Positions 22,726-30,110 of a DNA stretch of 33,068 nt are shown piece by piece (position 1 is the stretch's first letter; each line of letters starts with the position of its first letter). Under the pieces are notes generated by a model. That model saw only the letters and a list, made by a program, of their open reading frames with translations. It did no database searches and was not told where the DNA came from. The stretch lies in NCBI GenBank assembly GCA_964421875.1, contig CAYQZD010000035.1, positions 1 through 33,068 on the forward strand, read 5' to 3'. A program made the position numbers and the translations under genes. Source of the stretch: CAYQZD01 sp964421875. Lineage in GTDB: Bacteria > Electryoneota > Tariuqbacteria > Tariuqbacterales > Tariuqbacteraceae.

Positions 22726-23622
22726 CTATTCGGAAGACGCTTCTTTCTTTGAATCCTCACCGGCAGTCTCTTCCTCGGATTTCTCTTCAGCGCTGTCAGG
22801 CGCCTCAGCCGCGGCCTGGGGTTCTTCGACCTCAACAGGCGGGATTTCGCCCGATTCCGCGGGCTCGGCTGTGGCTTCCTCCACAACTTCAGTCTTAGCT
22901 GCTTCCACTGCTTCCTCTTTAGCTTCTTTAGCAGCCACCTCAGTCTTTTCTTTGGCTTCGGTATCCTTGGAGGGCTTGGCTTTTTTCGGTTTCTCTTTTT
23001 CCGCCACTGCCGCTGCCTCTTTCACAGTTTCAGCCTTCTTTTCTTCAACAGGCTCAACTTTGGCTTCTACCACCGGTTCAAACTTATTTTCCTCGACCGG
23101 TTCCGCTTTAGCTTCCGCAATAGGTTCCTCTTTTACTTCCTTCGCAGGTTCGAGGGGGGCTGTATCCGCAACCTCTTCCGCCTTGACTTCGGATTCAGCC
23201 TCTACCGAGGGTTTTTCTTCCTCTGGCTTCTCTTTCTCTTCCTCGGCTTTAACCTTCTCAGCAGCTTCTTTCTCTTTCTTAGCTTTCTCCTCAACCTGGG
23301 CTTTGCGGATAAGTTCGAGCTTCTTTGTCTCCTCTTCGATCTTATCTGCAGAAACACCCTTCTTCTTTAAATCATGCTTGAGCATCACTCCCACTTTACT
23401 GAGCAGCGACCGAACCGTATCCGAGGGTTGAGCGCCCTTGGAAAGCCAGTCCAAAGCCTTCTCCTCATCCAGCACTAATTCCGGAGGCCTGGTCAAAGGA
23501 TCGTAGTGCCCTAATTTGTCGAGATAGGCCCCGTCACGACGGCGGCGGGAATCCACCGCTACTATACGATAAAACGGTCTTTTCTTGCGCCCCAGGCGCA
23601 TTAAACGAAGTCTGACTGCCAT
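22726..23622 (-). CDS. rpsP: 30S ribosomal protein S16 with a 210-residue low-complexity tail
   Basis: Residues 1-85 are a complete S16 (MAVRLRLMRLGRKKRPFYRI, DSRRRRDGAYLDKLGHYDP, DWLSKGAQPSDTVRSLLSK), an early 30S assembly protein. The rest, about residues 125-298, is almost entirely Glu, Ala, Lys, Pro and Val with irregular repeats such as EPVVEAKVEPVEEKKAE. It becomes more acidic toward the end. The protein is more than three times the usual length. Extended S16 is known in Bacteroidota; here the tail resembles that of S1 (4819-7332). AAGGA six bases before the ATG supports the start. A reading frame antisense to the tail is an artefact of its composition. Confidence 0.95.
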   Translation of the reverse strand: MAVRLRLMRLGRKKRPFYRIVAVDSRRRRDGAYLDKLGHYDPLTRPPELVLDEEKALDWLSKGAQPSDTVRSLLSKVGVMLKHDLKKKGVSADKIEEETKKLELIRKAQVEEKAKKEKEAAEKVKAEEEKEKPEEEKPSVEAESEVKAEEVADTAPLEPAKEVKEEPIAEAKAEPVEENKFEPVVEAKVEPVEEKKAETVKEAAAVAEKEKPKKAKPSKDTEAKEKTEVAAKEAKEEAVEAAKTEVVEEATAEPAESGEIPPVEVEEPQAAAEAPDSAEEKSEEETAGEDSKKEASSE

Positions 23623-23659
23623 TGTAATTCCTTGTAGGTCATTTATTTGTATTATATAT

Positions 23660-23822
23660 TTATCACTTTAAGTTTGTTAAGCGACTGCCCAATCAGTCAT
23701 TCCCGCAAGTGAACGAAGTGAACGCGTCGGGAATCTGAACCTAAAATTTACCTGCCTTCAGATTCCAGATAAGCTGGAATGACAACAGTGTTAAAGCTGA
23801 CTTCATATAGGTAAAATGATAC
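23660..23822 (-). repeat. 162-bp MITE-like element, copy 3 (inverted)
   Basis: Reverse-complemented, it aligns with the copies at 137 and 20761 over the full length. One end reads GGTATCATTTTACCTATATG on the minus strand; the other is more decayed (TTATCACTTTAAG). No target duplication is evident. It lies between ffh and rpsP. Confidence 0.65.
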
Positions 23823-23872
23823 CGAAATTATTGAAATAAACAGAGTTTACCTCAATTCTAGTAGAAACACCA

Positions 23873-25183
23873 TCAAAACGGAAACTTCATCCCCCGCATC
23901 CCCCTGCTCCCCATCCGCTTCATCATCTTCTGCATCTGCTGGAATTGATTTAAAAGCTGATTCACTTCCTGCACCGAGGTTCCGCTGCCCCGGGCAATCC
24001 GGCGCCGCCGGCTGCCATCGATGATACGGGGACGGTCCCGTTCCTCCCGCGTCATCGAACAAATTATCGCTTCGGTGCGGCTCAGCGCCTTCTCGTCCAA
24101 ATCTATATTCTTTAACCTGGCCCCCATTCCGGGAATCATTTTAAGCAAATCACTTATAGAACCCATACTTCGAAGCTGACGCATCTGCTCCAGAAAATCC
24201 TCCAGCGTAAATTCCGCCCGACGAAGTTTCCGCGCCATCCGCTCCGCCTGCTCCGTATCGACCCGCTCCTGAGCCTTCTCCACCAGACTCACCACATCCC
24301 CCATCCCTAAAATGCGGGAAGCGATGCGGTCCGGATGAAACGGCTCCAAATCCTCAAGTTTCTCCCCCACGCCGATGAATTTAATCGGCTTGCCGGTCAC
24401 CGCCCGTATCGACAACGCCGCGCCGCCACGGGCGTCCCCGTCCAGCTTGGTCAACACTATCCCAGAAAAATCCAGCGCCCGGTTGAAAGCCTCGGCGGAT
24501 TTCACCGCGTCCTGTCCCGTCATACCGTCGGCGACGAATAATATCTCCTTGGGCTGTAGAAACTTCGCCAGCTCGCTGACCTCCTCCATCATCGCTTCAT
24601 CGATGTGAAGCCTCCCGGCAGTATCGAATATCACCGGGTCGCAGCCCAGCCGCCGCGCCTCCGCCAAAGCCCCTTGGGCAATAACCATAACATCATCCCC
24701 CCCGCCGAAAACGGTAATCCCCAAACCTTCGCCCAGCGTTGTGAGCTGCTCCACCGCCGCAGGACGGTAAATATCGGCAGCGACCAGCATCGGCTTCTTA
24801 CCCTTTTTCATCAGCCGCCGAGCCAGCTTGCCGCAGAATGTGGTCTTGCCTGAACCCTGCAGCCCCGCCACCATCACCGCCACCGGAGCCTCCCCGGAAA
24901 TGTCCAGCGGAGCGTTCCGCGCCCCTAAAAGTTCCACCAGCCGGTCGTGGATAATCTTGATGACCTGCTGACCGGGAGTGATGCTTTTCAACACTTCCGC
25001 GCCTACAGCCCGTTCCCTGACCTCGGCGGTAAAGTCCTTTACCACCTTGAAATTCACATCGGAAGCCAGCAGTATGCGGCGAACTTCCCTTAGTGCCTCG
25101 TTGATATTGCTCTCCGAAAGCTTGCCGGAACCCTTGAGCTTGCGAAAAAAATCGTTAAGTTTTTCGGTCAGGTCGTCGAACAT
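23873..25183 (-). CDS. ffh: Signal recognition particle GTPase Ffh
   Basis: Ffh binds 4.5S RNA and signal sequences and delivers nascent membrane proteins to FtsY. The N domain (1-~90) precedes the G domain with GLQGSGKT (107-114), DTAGR, and TKLDGDARGG. The M domain follows, with IPGM, the RNA-binding RIARGSGTSVQEVNQLL segment and a methionine/glycine-rich end (MKRMGSRGMRGMKFPF). At 436 residues it is a complete, slightly compact Ffh. It starts three bases past the rfaE2 stop with only a weak ribosome-binding site, so it may be coupled to rfaE2. A MITE-like element separates it from rpsP. Confidence 0.96.
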   Translation of the reverse strand: MFDDLTEKLNDFFRKLKGSGKLSESNINEALREVRRILLASDVNFKVVKDFTAEVRERAVGAEVLKSITPGQQVIKIIHDRLVELLGARNAPLDISGEAPVAVMVAGLQGSGKTTFCGKLARRLMKKGKKPMLVAADIYRPAAVEQLTTLGEGLGITVFGGGDDVMVIAQGALAEARRLGCDPVIFDTAGRLHIDEAMMEEVSELAKFLQPKEILFVADGMTGQDAVKSAEAFNRALDFSGIVLTKLDGDARGGAALSIRAVTGKPIKFIGVGEKLEDLEPFHPDRIASRILGMGDVVSLVEKAQERVDTEQAERMARKLRRAEFTLEDFLEQMRQLRSMGSISDLLKMIPGMGARLKNIDLDEKALSRTEAIICSMTREERDRPRIIDGSRRRRIARGSGTSVQEVNQLLNQFQQMQKMMKRMGSRGMRGMKFPF

Positions 25184-25186
25184 CTG

Positions 25187-25681
25187 TCAGCGTGATTCCA
25201 AAATCCTATCAATCAATGAGGTGGTGGATTTCCCCGGCGTCAAAGGAATTATTACCACTTTCCCCCCGCGTCTTTCAACCGTCTCCCGTCCCGACACTTC
25301 CTCCGGTTTGTAATCTCCCCCCTTAACCACAATATCGGGCAGGAGAGCCTCGATGAGTTCGGCGGGAGTAGGCTGGTCGAAAACCACCGCAATGTCAACC
25401 GGGGCGAGTTGAGAGACGATGAATACCCGGTCCTCAACGGTGTTCAAAGGACGCCCCGCTCCCTTGTTCAATCCGCGGGCGCTGGCGTCGGAATTGACGC
25501 CCACTATCAGCGTCTCACCCAGTCCGCGGGCTGCCAGGAGATAATCCAGATGGCCTCGATGAATCACATCGAATACGCCGTTGGTAAACACCACCTTACC
25601 TCGAACATTCCGCCGACGCGCTGCCGCTTCTTCCCAGGATAATAACTCTCCCAAACGAATCTCTCGTTGGTAAAATACCAA
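25187..25681 (-). CDS. rfaE2: D-glycero-beta-D-manno-heptose 1-phosphate adenylyltransferase
   Basis: This nucleotidyltransferase makes ADP-heptose for the LPS inner core. The cytidylyltransferase-like signature TNGVFDVIHRGHLDYL contains the HxGH-type motif (HRGH), and VVKGGDYKPEEVSGRETVERRGG is family-typical. In Escherichia coli this domain is the C-terminal half of HldE; here it is a separate gene, 97 bp downstream of tRNA-Val, which in turn follows the kinase gene. The first candidate start is TTG at 25681. Another TTG at 25654 has GAGAG six bases upstream and would give 155 residues. Either leaves the catalytic core intact. Confidence 0.92.
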   Translation of the reverse strand: MVFYQREIRLGELLSWEEAAARRRNVRGKVVFTNGVFDVIHRGHLDYLLAARGLGETLIVGVNSDASARGLNKGAGRPLNTVEDRVFIVSQLAPVDIAVVFDQPTPAELIEALLPDIVVKGGDYKPEEVSGRETVERRGGKVVIIPLTPGKSTTSLIDRILESR

Positions 25682-25727
25682 TAAAACTACTCAAACAAAA
25701 AACTTATTACATAACCGAAACGATAAT

Positions 25728-25751
25728 AAAGCGGACAAAATCCACCTTATC
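25728..25751 (+). repeat. Short repeat shared with 15337-15360
   Basis: AAAGCGGACAAAATCCACCT followed by TATC matches the 15337 segment with two changes. It lies just downstream of the tRNA-Val gene in the sense of transcription. Confidence 0.35.
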
Positions 25752-25777
25752 TCCCGCAGGATTATCGCTATCGCAAG

Positions 25778-25852
25778 TGGGCGATACAGGAATTGAACCT
25801 GTGACCTCTGGTATGTGAGACCAGCGCTCTAACCAATCTGAGCTAATCGCCC
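25778..25852 (-). tRNA. tRNA-Val (anticodon CAC)
   Basis: The 75-nt cloverleaf folds completely: acceptor GGGCGAT/ATCGCCC, D arm GCTC/GAGC, anticodon stem CTGGT/ACCAG with loop CTCACAT (anticodon CAC), and T arm ACAGG-TTCAATT-CCTGT. The discriminator is A. The 3' CCA is not encoded (CTT follows), so it must be added by CCA transferase. It lies between rfaE1 and rfaE2 in the same direction. Confidence 0.97.
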
Positions 25853-25913
25853 GACATTATATAATTTAATTATCTATTGGTAAATAGCAAGAATTCAAAG
25901 AATCAGGTCACCC

Positions 25914-26915
25914 CTATACCGAGGCCTCCCGCAGCAATATCTCGCGCAACCTTTCCCCTTCTATGGGAACCACACCTACCTCTTCGCACACCGCTCCCGC
26001 CGCAAAATTGGAAATAACCGCCGCTTCACGGATACTGGCGCCCGCAGCGTAAAACGCCGCCAGCGCGGCGATGACAGTGTCGCCCGCTCCGGAGACATCA
26101 TGCACCTTTCTCGCCCGGGTGGAATAGTGAACCGGCAACTCCTCCTTGTTCTCAAATACCGTCAAACCGGCCGCGCCCCGGGTAATCAGCAAATACCGCG
26201 GCTTAATCTGCTGATATATTTGTTTTCCGCATTCGATGATATCCTCATCGCCGCGAATTTTTACCGCCAGGGCGGTTTCAGTCTCCTTAACATTCGGTTT
26301 AAAAATTGTGACCCCTTCATACAAAAAGAAATTGTGAAACTTGGGGTCCACCGCGGAAGGGATGTCCGCCTCGCGCGCAATAGACACCACCTCCCGAACC
26401 ACCCTCTCCGTAACTACGCCTTTATTGTAATCCTGGAATATCACCGCATCGAACTCACTCGATAACTGCCGAAACCTCGTAATCAGTTCCCGCTCAATCG
26501 CCCCGGGCATATCCTCCCGCGACTCCCGGTCCAAACGTAAAATGTGCTGATTGCGGGCGATAATCCGAGTCTTGATAGTGGTCGGCCGGGAAGGATCGGT
26601 GAAAACGCACCCCGTGTCGATGGATTTCTCTTGCAAAGCCTGCTTCAGCGCCTCGCCGTTATCGTCAGCTCCCACCAAACCAAAGGGAATCGGAGCAACC
26701 CCCAGGGAAACCAGGTTGTTGATAACATTTGCCGCCCCGCCCAAACTGGTATAAGGCTCGGAAGTCACCTCCATCACCGGAACCGGCGCTTCAGGCGAAA
26801 TGCGTTCAATCTCCCCCCTAAAATAACGATCCACCATCAAATCGCCGATAACCGCTATCCGTTTCCTGCTAAGAACCCCGACAAGCTCTTCTATGCGTTC
26901 CTTGCTTAAAGTCAT
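25914..26915 (-). CDS. rfaE1: D-glycero-beta-D-manno-heptose-7-phosphate kinase
   Basis: This PfkB/ribokinase-family enzyme makes heptose 1,7-bisphosphate for LPS. Signatures are GDLMVDRYFRGEIERISPEAP, SLGGAANVINNLVSLG, and the anion-hole motif DVSGAGDTVIAAL. The frame is open to 26978, but the upstream part is unrelated to the family. The ATG at 26915 gives MTLSKERIEELVGVLSRKRI, a normal N-terminus, and 333 residues. TATAAT lies six bases ahead of this ATG, which would place transcription start almost at the start codon. The adenylyltransferase is a separate gene downstream, past a tRNA. Confidence 0.93.
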   Translation of the reverse strand: MTLSKERIEELVGVLSRKRIAVIGDLMVDRYFRGEIERISPEAPVPVMEVTSEPYTSLGGAANVINNLVSLGVAPIPFGLVGADDNGEALKQALQEKSIDTGCVFTDPSRPTTIKTRIIARNQHILRLDRESREDMPGAIERELITRFRQLSSEFDAVIFQDYNKGVVTERVVREVVSIAREADIPSAVDPKFHNFFLYEGVTIFKPNVKETETALAVKIRGDEDIIECGKQIYQQIKPRYLLITRGAAGLTVFENKEELPVHYSTRARKVHDVSGAGDTVIAALAAFYAAGASIREAAVISNFAAGAVCEEVGVVPIEGERLREILLREASV

Positions 26916-26943
26916 AACTCTATTATATATACATTGAAAATAG

Positions 26944-27020
26944 GGCAGTAATAATAAACGCGAGCCGTTAGTTTTCACACTTCGTTGCGGATGGTCGCAA
27001 TATAAACCTTCATTGAAGGA
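26944..27020 (+). repeat. 85-bp-type hairpin element upstream of rfaE1
   Basis: GGCAGTAATAATAAACGCGA followed by GCCGTTAGTTTTCACACTTCG aligns with the trpS and ferredoxin copies. It ends with the hairpin CCTTC-ATT-GAAGG, whose stem differs from the CCATC/GATGG of other copies by a compensatory change. It lies 28 bases upstream of the rfaE1 start and abuts the DUF362 stop. Confidence 0.6.
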
Positions 27021-28127
27021 TTAATCGAGTTTAGCTTTTCCGGGAGAATAAGCGTCGAAATAACGTCCCCACTCGGTCTCGCGTTTCCACTTATTAACCG
27101 ACTTCATCCCGATAACGGGATACCAGAAGCGGTCATGATAAATCGCGGAAGCGTGGATAAAAACATATACCAAAGGCGTATGAAATAGCAGCCGCTGCAA
27201 AACCTTCAACGGCGAGAACCAGAAAAGGTCGCCAGCCCTCGAAGCTAAATTGTCCCCCACTGTGAAACCGAAATTCCAGCCGGAAATGTCCTCACCCACC
27301 ACCTCTATTTCCTTCAGGTCGCCCACGCCGATTCCGCGCTCGTGCGCCAGACGGATGTACTTTAGACTCATTGGGTCGAAGCCCATAATCTTGGCGGCTA
27401 CCGCGTCGATGGCGGTGCTGTCCCCGGAAGCTAACATAATGTTCTTAACCGCCGGGCGCATTGTCCGAGGCCCGGGACCGGAGCCGCAGGTAGTCCCGTC
27501 CATCACTGTAAATATCCCGGGATGTATTTCCTTCTGAATCGCCAGCAAGTCCACCAGTGTCTCATGAATCACCGAATGGGTATAATGACGCCGCGTATTT
27601 AAGAGCCCCCCGAAAGCATTCTTCATCGAACCGGTGGTGGTGGTGTATATATGGGTCTTGACTGTGGGAAGATGGATGATATTCTTGCCGTGAAAGTAAT
27701 CCGGAATGAGGATGCCTTCAGGATAAATTTTGGGCAGAACCAGCATCTCGCTTTTGGGCTTATAGACGCTCCAGGAAATATCCCGCTCCAGATAATTATA
27801 GAGCGTCGGAATCCGGTAATGGTCAAATATCGGCCGGTATTTGTTAAGCCTCTCCCCCTTGGGAGCGTCGGTTACCACCGTCTCGTTCTGCACGCACACA
27901 ACCTTATGGAATCCGCCGCGCTTCAAACCGGCGAAAGTCCCCTCCAACTGCCAGGGAGTAGTGTTGGCCCCGGGGAACATTAAATGCCAGGAAATATTGT
28001 CCTTGAGGATGGTGGCGGCTTTATTATCAAGGTGCACCTTATAGTCTGCCATCTCCATCAGTTTTGGAATATCTTCCAAAACCGTCTCAGGAACGGTCTT
28101 TATTACCGCTACCTTCGATTTAGCCAT
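27021..28127 (-). CDS. DUF362 domain protein
   Basis: The 368-residue protein matches DUF362. Recognisable parts are HKVVCVQNETVVTDAPKGE, IIHLPTVKTHIYTTTTGSMKNAFGGLL and PAVKNIMLASGDSTAIDAVAAKIMGFDP. The family is widespread in anaerobes, often near or fused to ferredoxin domains, and its biochemical role is not established. No ferredoxin domain is fused here, but a separate 2[4Fe-4S] ferredoxin gene lies immediately upstream in the direction of transcription. The two are separated by that gene's strong terminator, so they are probably not one message. The C-terminus has a partly hydrophobic stretch (LLFHTPLVYVFIHASAIY). No Shine-Dalgarno is seen. Confidence 0.85.
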   Translation of the reverse strand: MAKSKVAVIKTVPETVLEDIPKLMEMADYKVHLDNKAATILKDNISWHLMFPGANTTPWQLEGTFAGLKRGGFHKVVCVQNETVVTDAPKGERLNKYRPIFDHYRIPTLYNYLERDISWSVYKPKSEMLVLPKIYPEGILIPDYFHGKNIIHLPTVKTHIYTTTTGSMKNAFGGLLNTRRHYTHSVIHETLVDLLAIQKEIHPGIFTVMDGTTCGSGPGPRTMRPAVKNIMLASGDSTAIDAVAAKIMGFDPMSLKYIRLAHERGIGVGDLKEIEVVGEDISGWNFGFTVGDNLASRAGDLFWFSPLKVLQRLLFHTPLVYVFIHASAIYHDRFWYPVIGMKSVNKWKRETEWGRYFDAYSPGKAKLD

Positions 28128-28238
28128 AGTTTAGAAAGGCGAGTTTAACTTCATACCGTTATATATGTTCCGAAAATAATATCCCCGTTGAATTCGACTA
28201 TCGATTTAAATCTTAGTCTTATCCACAGACAATTCCCC

Positions 28239-28267
28239 AAAAAAAGAGCACAGGAACCCCTGTGCTC
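28239..28267 (-). terminator. Strong intrinsic terminator after the ferredoxin gene
   Basis: On the minus strand GAGCACAGG-GGTT-CCTGTGCTC forms a perfect 9-bp stem followed by seven T, 27 bases past the ferredoxin stop. Confidence 0.95.
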
Positions 28268-28293
28268 ATACTTGAGATTGGACTCGAATTTTA

Positions 28294-28485
28294 TTATTCC
28301 ACTTTAAAGATGCATTCAACAGGGCAGACCTCGATGCACTGAGGTTCGTCATGATGCCCTTCGCATTCAACGCACAATTCAGCGTCGATTTCGTAGTATT
28401 CTTCCCCTTCACTGATTGCCTCCACCGGACATTCCGGTTCGCAGGCGCCGCAGTTGATGCAGTCTTCGTTGATATAGAGTGCCAT
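28294..28485 (-). CDS. 2[4Fe-4S] ferredoxin, Alvin/YfhL type
   Basis: This is a 63-residue low-potential electron carrier. The first cluster motif is C9-x2-C12-x2-C15-x3-C19 (CINCGACEPECP). The second is C38-x2-C41-x8-C50-x3-C54 (CVECEGHHDEPQCIEVCP), with the extra loop that marks the Allochromatium/YfhL class. AAGGAG five bases before the ATG is a strong ribosome-binding site. It is monocistronic, with a strong terminator downstream and an 85-bp hairpin element 27 bases upstream of the start. The electron partner cannot be told from sequence; the DUF362 neighbour is only a suggestion. Confidence 0.95.
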   Translation of the reverse strand: MALYINEDCINCGACEPECPVEAISEGEEYYEIDAELCVECEGHHDEPQCIEVCPVECIFKVE

Positions 28486-28512
28486 CTTTTCTCCTTATAA
28501 TCTAAAAATAAC

Positions 28513-28597
28513 GGCAGCGTTAATACGCGAGCCGATGATTCTTTTATTCTTCGGTGCGGAGGAACGCGATAAAGACTCTCCGCGAGGTTTATATCTG
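28513..28597 (+). repeat. 85-bp hairpin element upstream of the ferredoxin gene
   Basis: It begins GGCAGCGTTAATACGCGAGC and ends near CTCTCCGCGAGGTTTATATC. It is the same length as the trpS-upstream copy and aligns with it. On the ferredoxin message CGGC..GCGT-ATTA-ACGC..GCCG forms a bulged stem. Confidence 0.65.
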
Positions 28598-28649
28598 TTA
28601 AAGCCTTTAAACTGAACTGAGGTCTATTTGGGACCGTCGGAAACCAACT

Positions 28650-29210
28650 TTAGTCAATTTCCATTATCTCATTTTCCTTACCCGCCAGTAGTTCATCGAT
28701 GTTTTCGACATATTGGTCAGTGAGCTTCTGAACTTCAGTTTGAGCCCGTTTGCTCTCATCCTCGGAGATGTCGGATGATTTCTCCGACTTCTTCAGTTTC
28801 TCATTGGCGTCGCGGCGGATATTCCGAATCGCCACCCGCGCCTCCTCAGACATCTTTTTTATCATCCGCACTAAATCCCGCCGCCGTTCCTCAGTGAGCT
28901 GAGGAATGGTCAATCGCACGAAATTGCCGTCACTGACCGGGGTGATACCCAACTCAGACTTGAGAATTGCCTTCTCAATCTTTGACGCAAGCCCCTTTTC
29001 CCAGGGTTGAATCGTAATGGAACGGGGATCTGGAATGGAGATGGAGGCCACCTGATTCAATGGAACTTCGCTGCCGTAATACTCAACCTTAATCCCGTCA
29101 AGCAGGCCTGGGGTGGCTCGACCGGTGCGGATATGGATTAAATCGCGTTTGAAAGCGTCAACCGATTTACTCATCCGCTCCTCGGCGTCTAACAGTATGT
29201 CGTCGGTCAT
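28650..29210 (-). CDS. frr: Ribosome recycling factor
   Basis: RRF splits post-termination ribosomes together with EF-G. The family sequence is clear: IRTGRATPGLLDGIKVEYYG, VPLNQVASISIPDPRSITIQ, PWEKGLASKIEKAIL, and RLTIPQLTEERRRDLV. The frame opens at a TTG (29216), but the ATG six bases later gives 186 residues, matching the usual 185. It is the last gene of the rpsB-tsf-pyrH-frr series, 115 bp after pyrH. Confidence 0.96.
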   Translation of the reverse strand: MTDDILLDAEERMSKSVDAFKRDLIHIRTGRATPGLLDGIKVEYYGSEVPLNQVASISIPDPRSITIQPWEKGLASKIEKAILKSELGITPVSDGNFVRLTIPQLTEERRRDLVRMIKKMSEEARVAIRNIRRDANEKLKKSEKSSDISEDESKRAQTEVQKLTDQYVENIDELLAGKENEIMEID

Positions 29211-29325
29211 ATTCAAAGAGTATTAATTTGAAGAACTTTATCTCAATTGGTATAAGCGCCGCATATACTTTAGCAACTATCCACCGTTCACTATTTCCGA
29301 TAAGGACACGTTTCCCATCATCGAA

Positions 29326-30048
29326 TTATTCTGTTTCGACCATCGTCCCCACTTCATCCCCCAAAATTATGCGCTTCAAATTACCCGGAGTGTTAAGGTT
29401 GAATACCCGAATGGGAATACGGTTGTCCATACTCAAAGTCACTGCCGTAGCGTCCATCACCTTCAAACCCAGCTTGACCACATCGAGATGAGAAACCGAC
29501 TTGTACATCACCGCATCCGCCCGTTTCACCGGGTCGTGGTCATAAACGCCGTCGACCTTAGTGCCTTTTAAAATGATTTCAGCCTTGATTTCGTTCGCCC
29601 GCAAAGCCGCAGCGGTGTCGGTGGAAAAGAACGGGTTGCCAGTTCCCGCGGCGAAAATCACCAGACGCCCCTTCTCCAAATGGCGGACGGCGCGCCGGCG
29701 GATAAAGGGCTCAGCAAGGTCGGATACATTGATCGCAGACAATACCCGGGTCTGAAGACCGCGGCGCTCCAGAAAGTCCTGCAGCGCCAGCGAATTAATC
29801 ACCGTAGCAAGCATCCCCATATGGTCTCCGGTAACTCGGTCCATACCCTCGGCGGAAGCCTTCAAACCGCGAAAAATATTGCCGCCGCCCACTACAACCG
29901 CGACTTGAACTCCCATCCCGGCAACCTCCTCCAGTTCCCCGGCGACATACTCCACCATCTCAGGGTCGATTCCGTACTCCTGCTTGCCTTCCAGAGCTTC
30001 ACCGGATATTTTGACCAATATCCGGTGATATATCAGATTCTTATCCAT
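29326..30048 (-). CDS. pyrH: UMP kinase
   Basis: This amino-acid-kinase-fold enzyme converts UMP to UDP and is unrelated to eukaryotic UMP/CMP kinase. ILVKISGEALEGKQEYGIDP, VAVVVGGGNIFRG, DHMGMLATVINSLALQDFLE and GTGNPFFSTDTAAALRANEI are all diagnostic. Length of 240 residues is typical. The start ATG at 30048 has a GAGTGAT sequence upstream. It lies between tsf and frr in the conserved order. Confidence 0.97.
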   Translation of the reverse strand: MDKNLIYHRILVKISGEALEGKQEYGIDPEMVEYVAGELEEVAGMGVQVAVVVGGGNIFRGLKASAEGMDRVTGDHMGMLATVINSLALQDFLERRGLQTRVLSAINVSDLAEPFIRRRAVRHLEKGRLVIFAAGTGNPFFSTDTAAALRANEIKAEIILKGTKVDGVYDHDPVKRADAVMYKSVSHLDVVKLGLKVMDATAVTLSMDNRIPIRVFNLNTPGNLKRIILGDEVGTMVETE

Positions 30049-30110
30049 AATATCACTCGCTTACACACAGAACAAAAACAAGACGAACCGACTTTTCAAT
30101 ACTCTGGAGT

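Noticed and set aside
22871..23431. A 186-codon plus-strand frame opposite rpsP
   Set aside because: It is a Ser/Phe/Ala-rich complement of the S16 Glu/Lys/Ala tail, an effect of base composition and not a gene.
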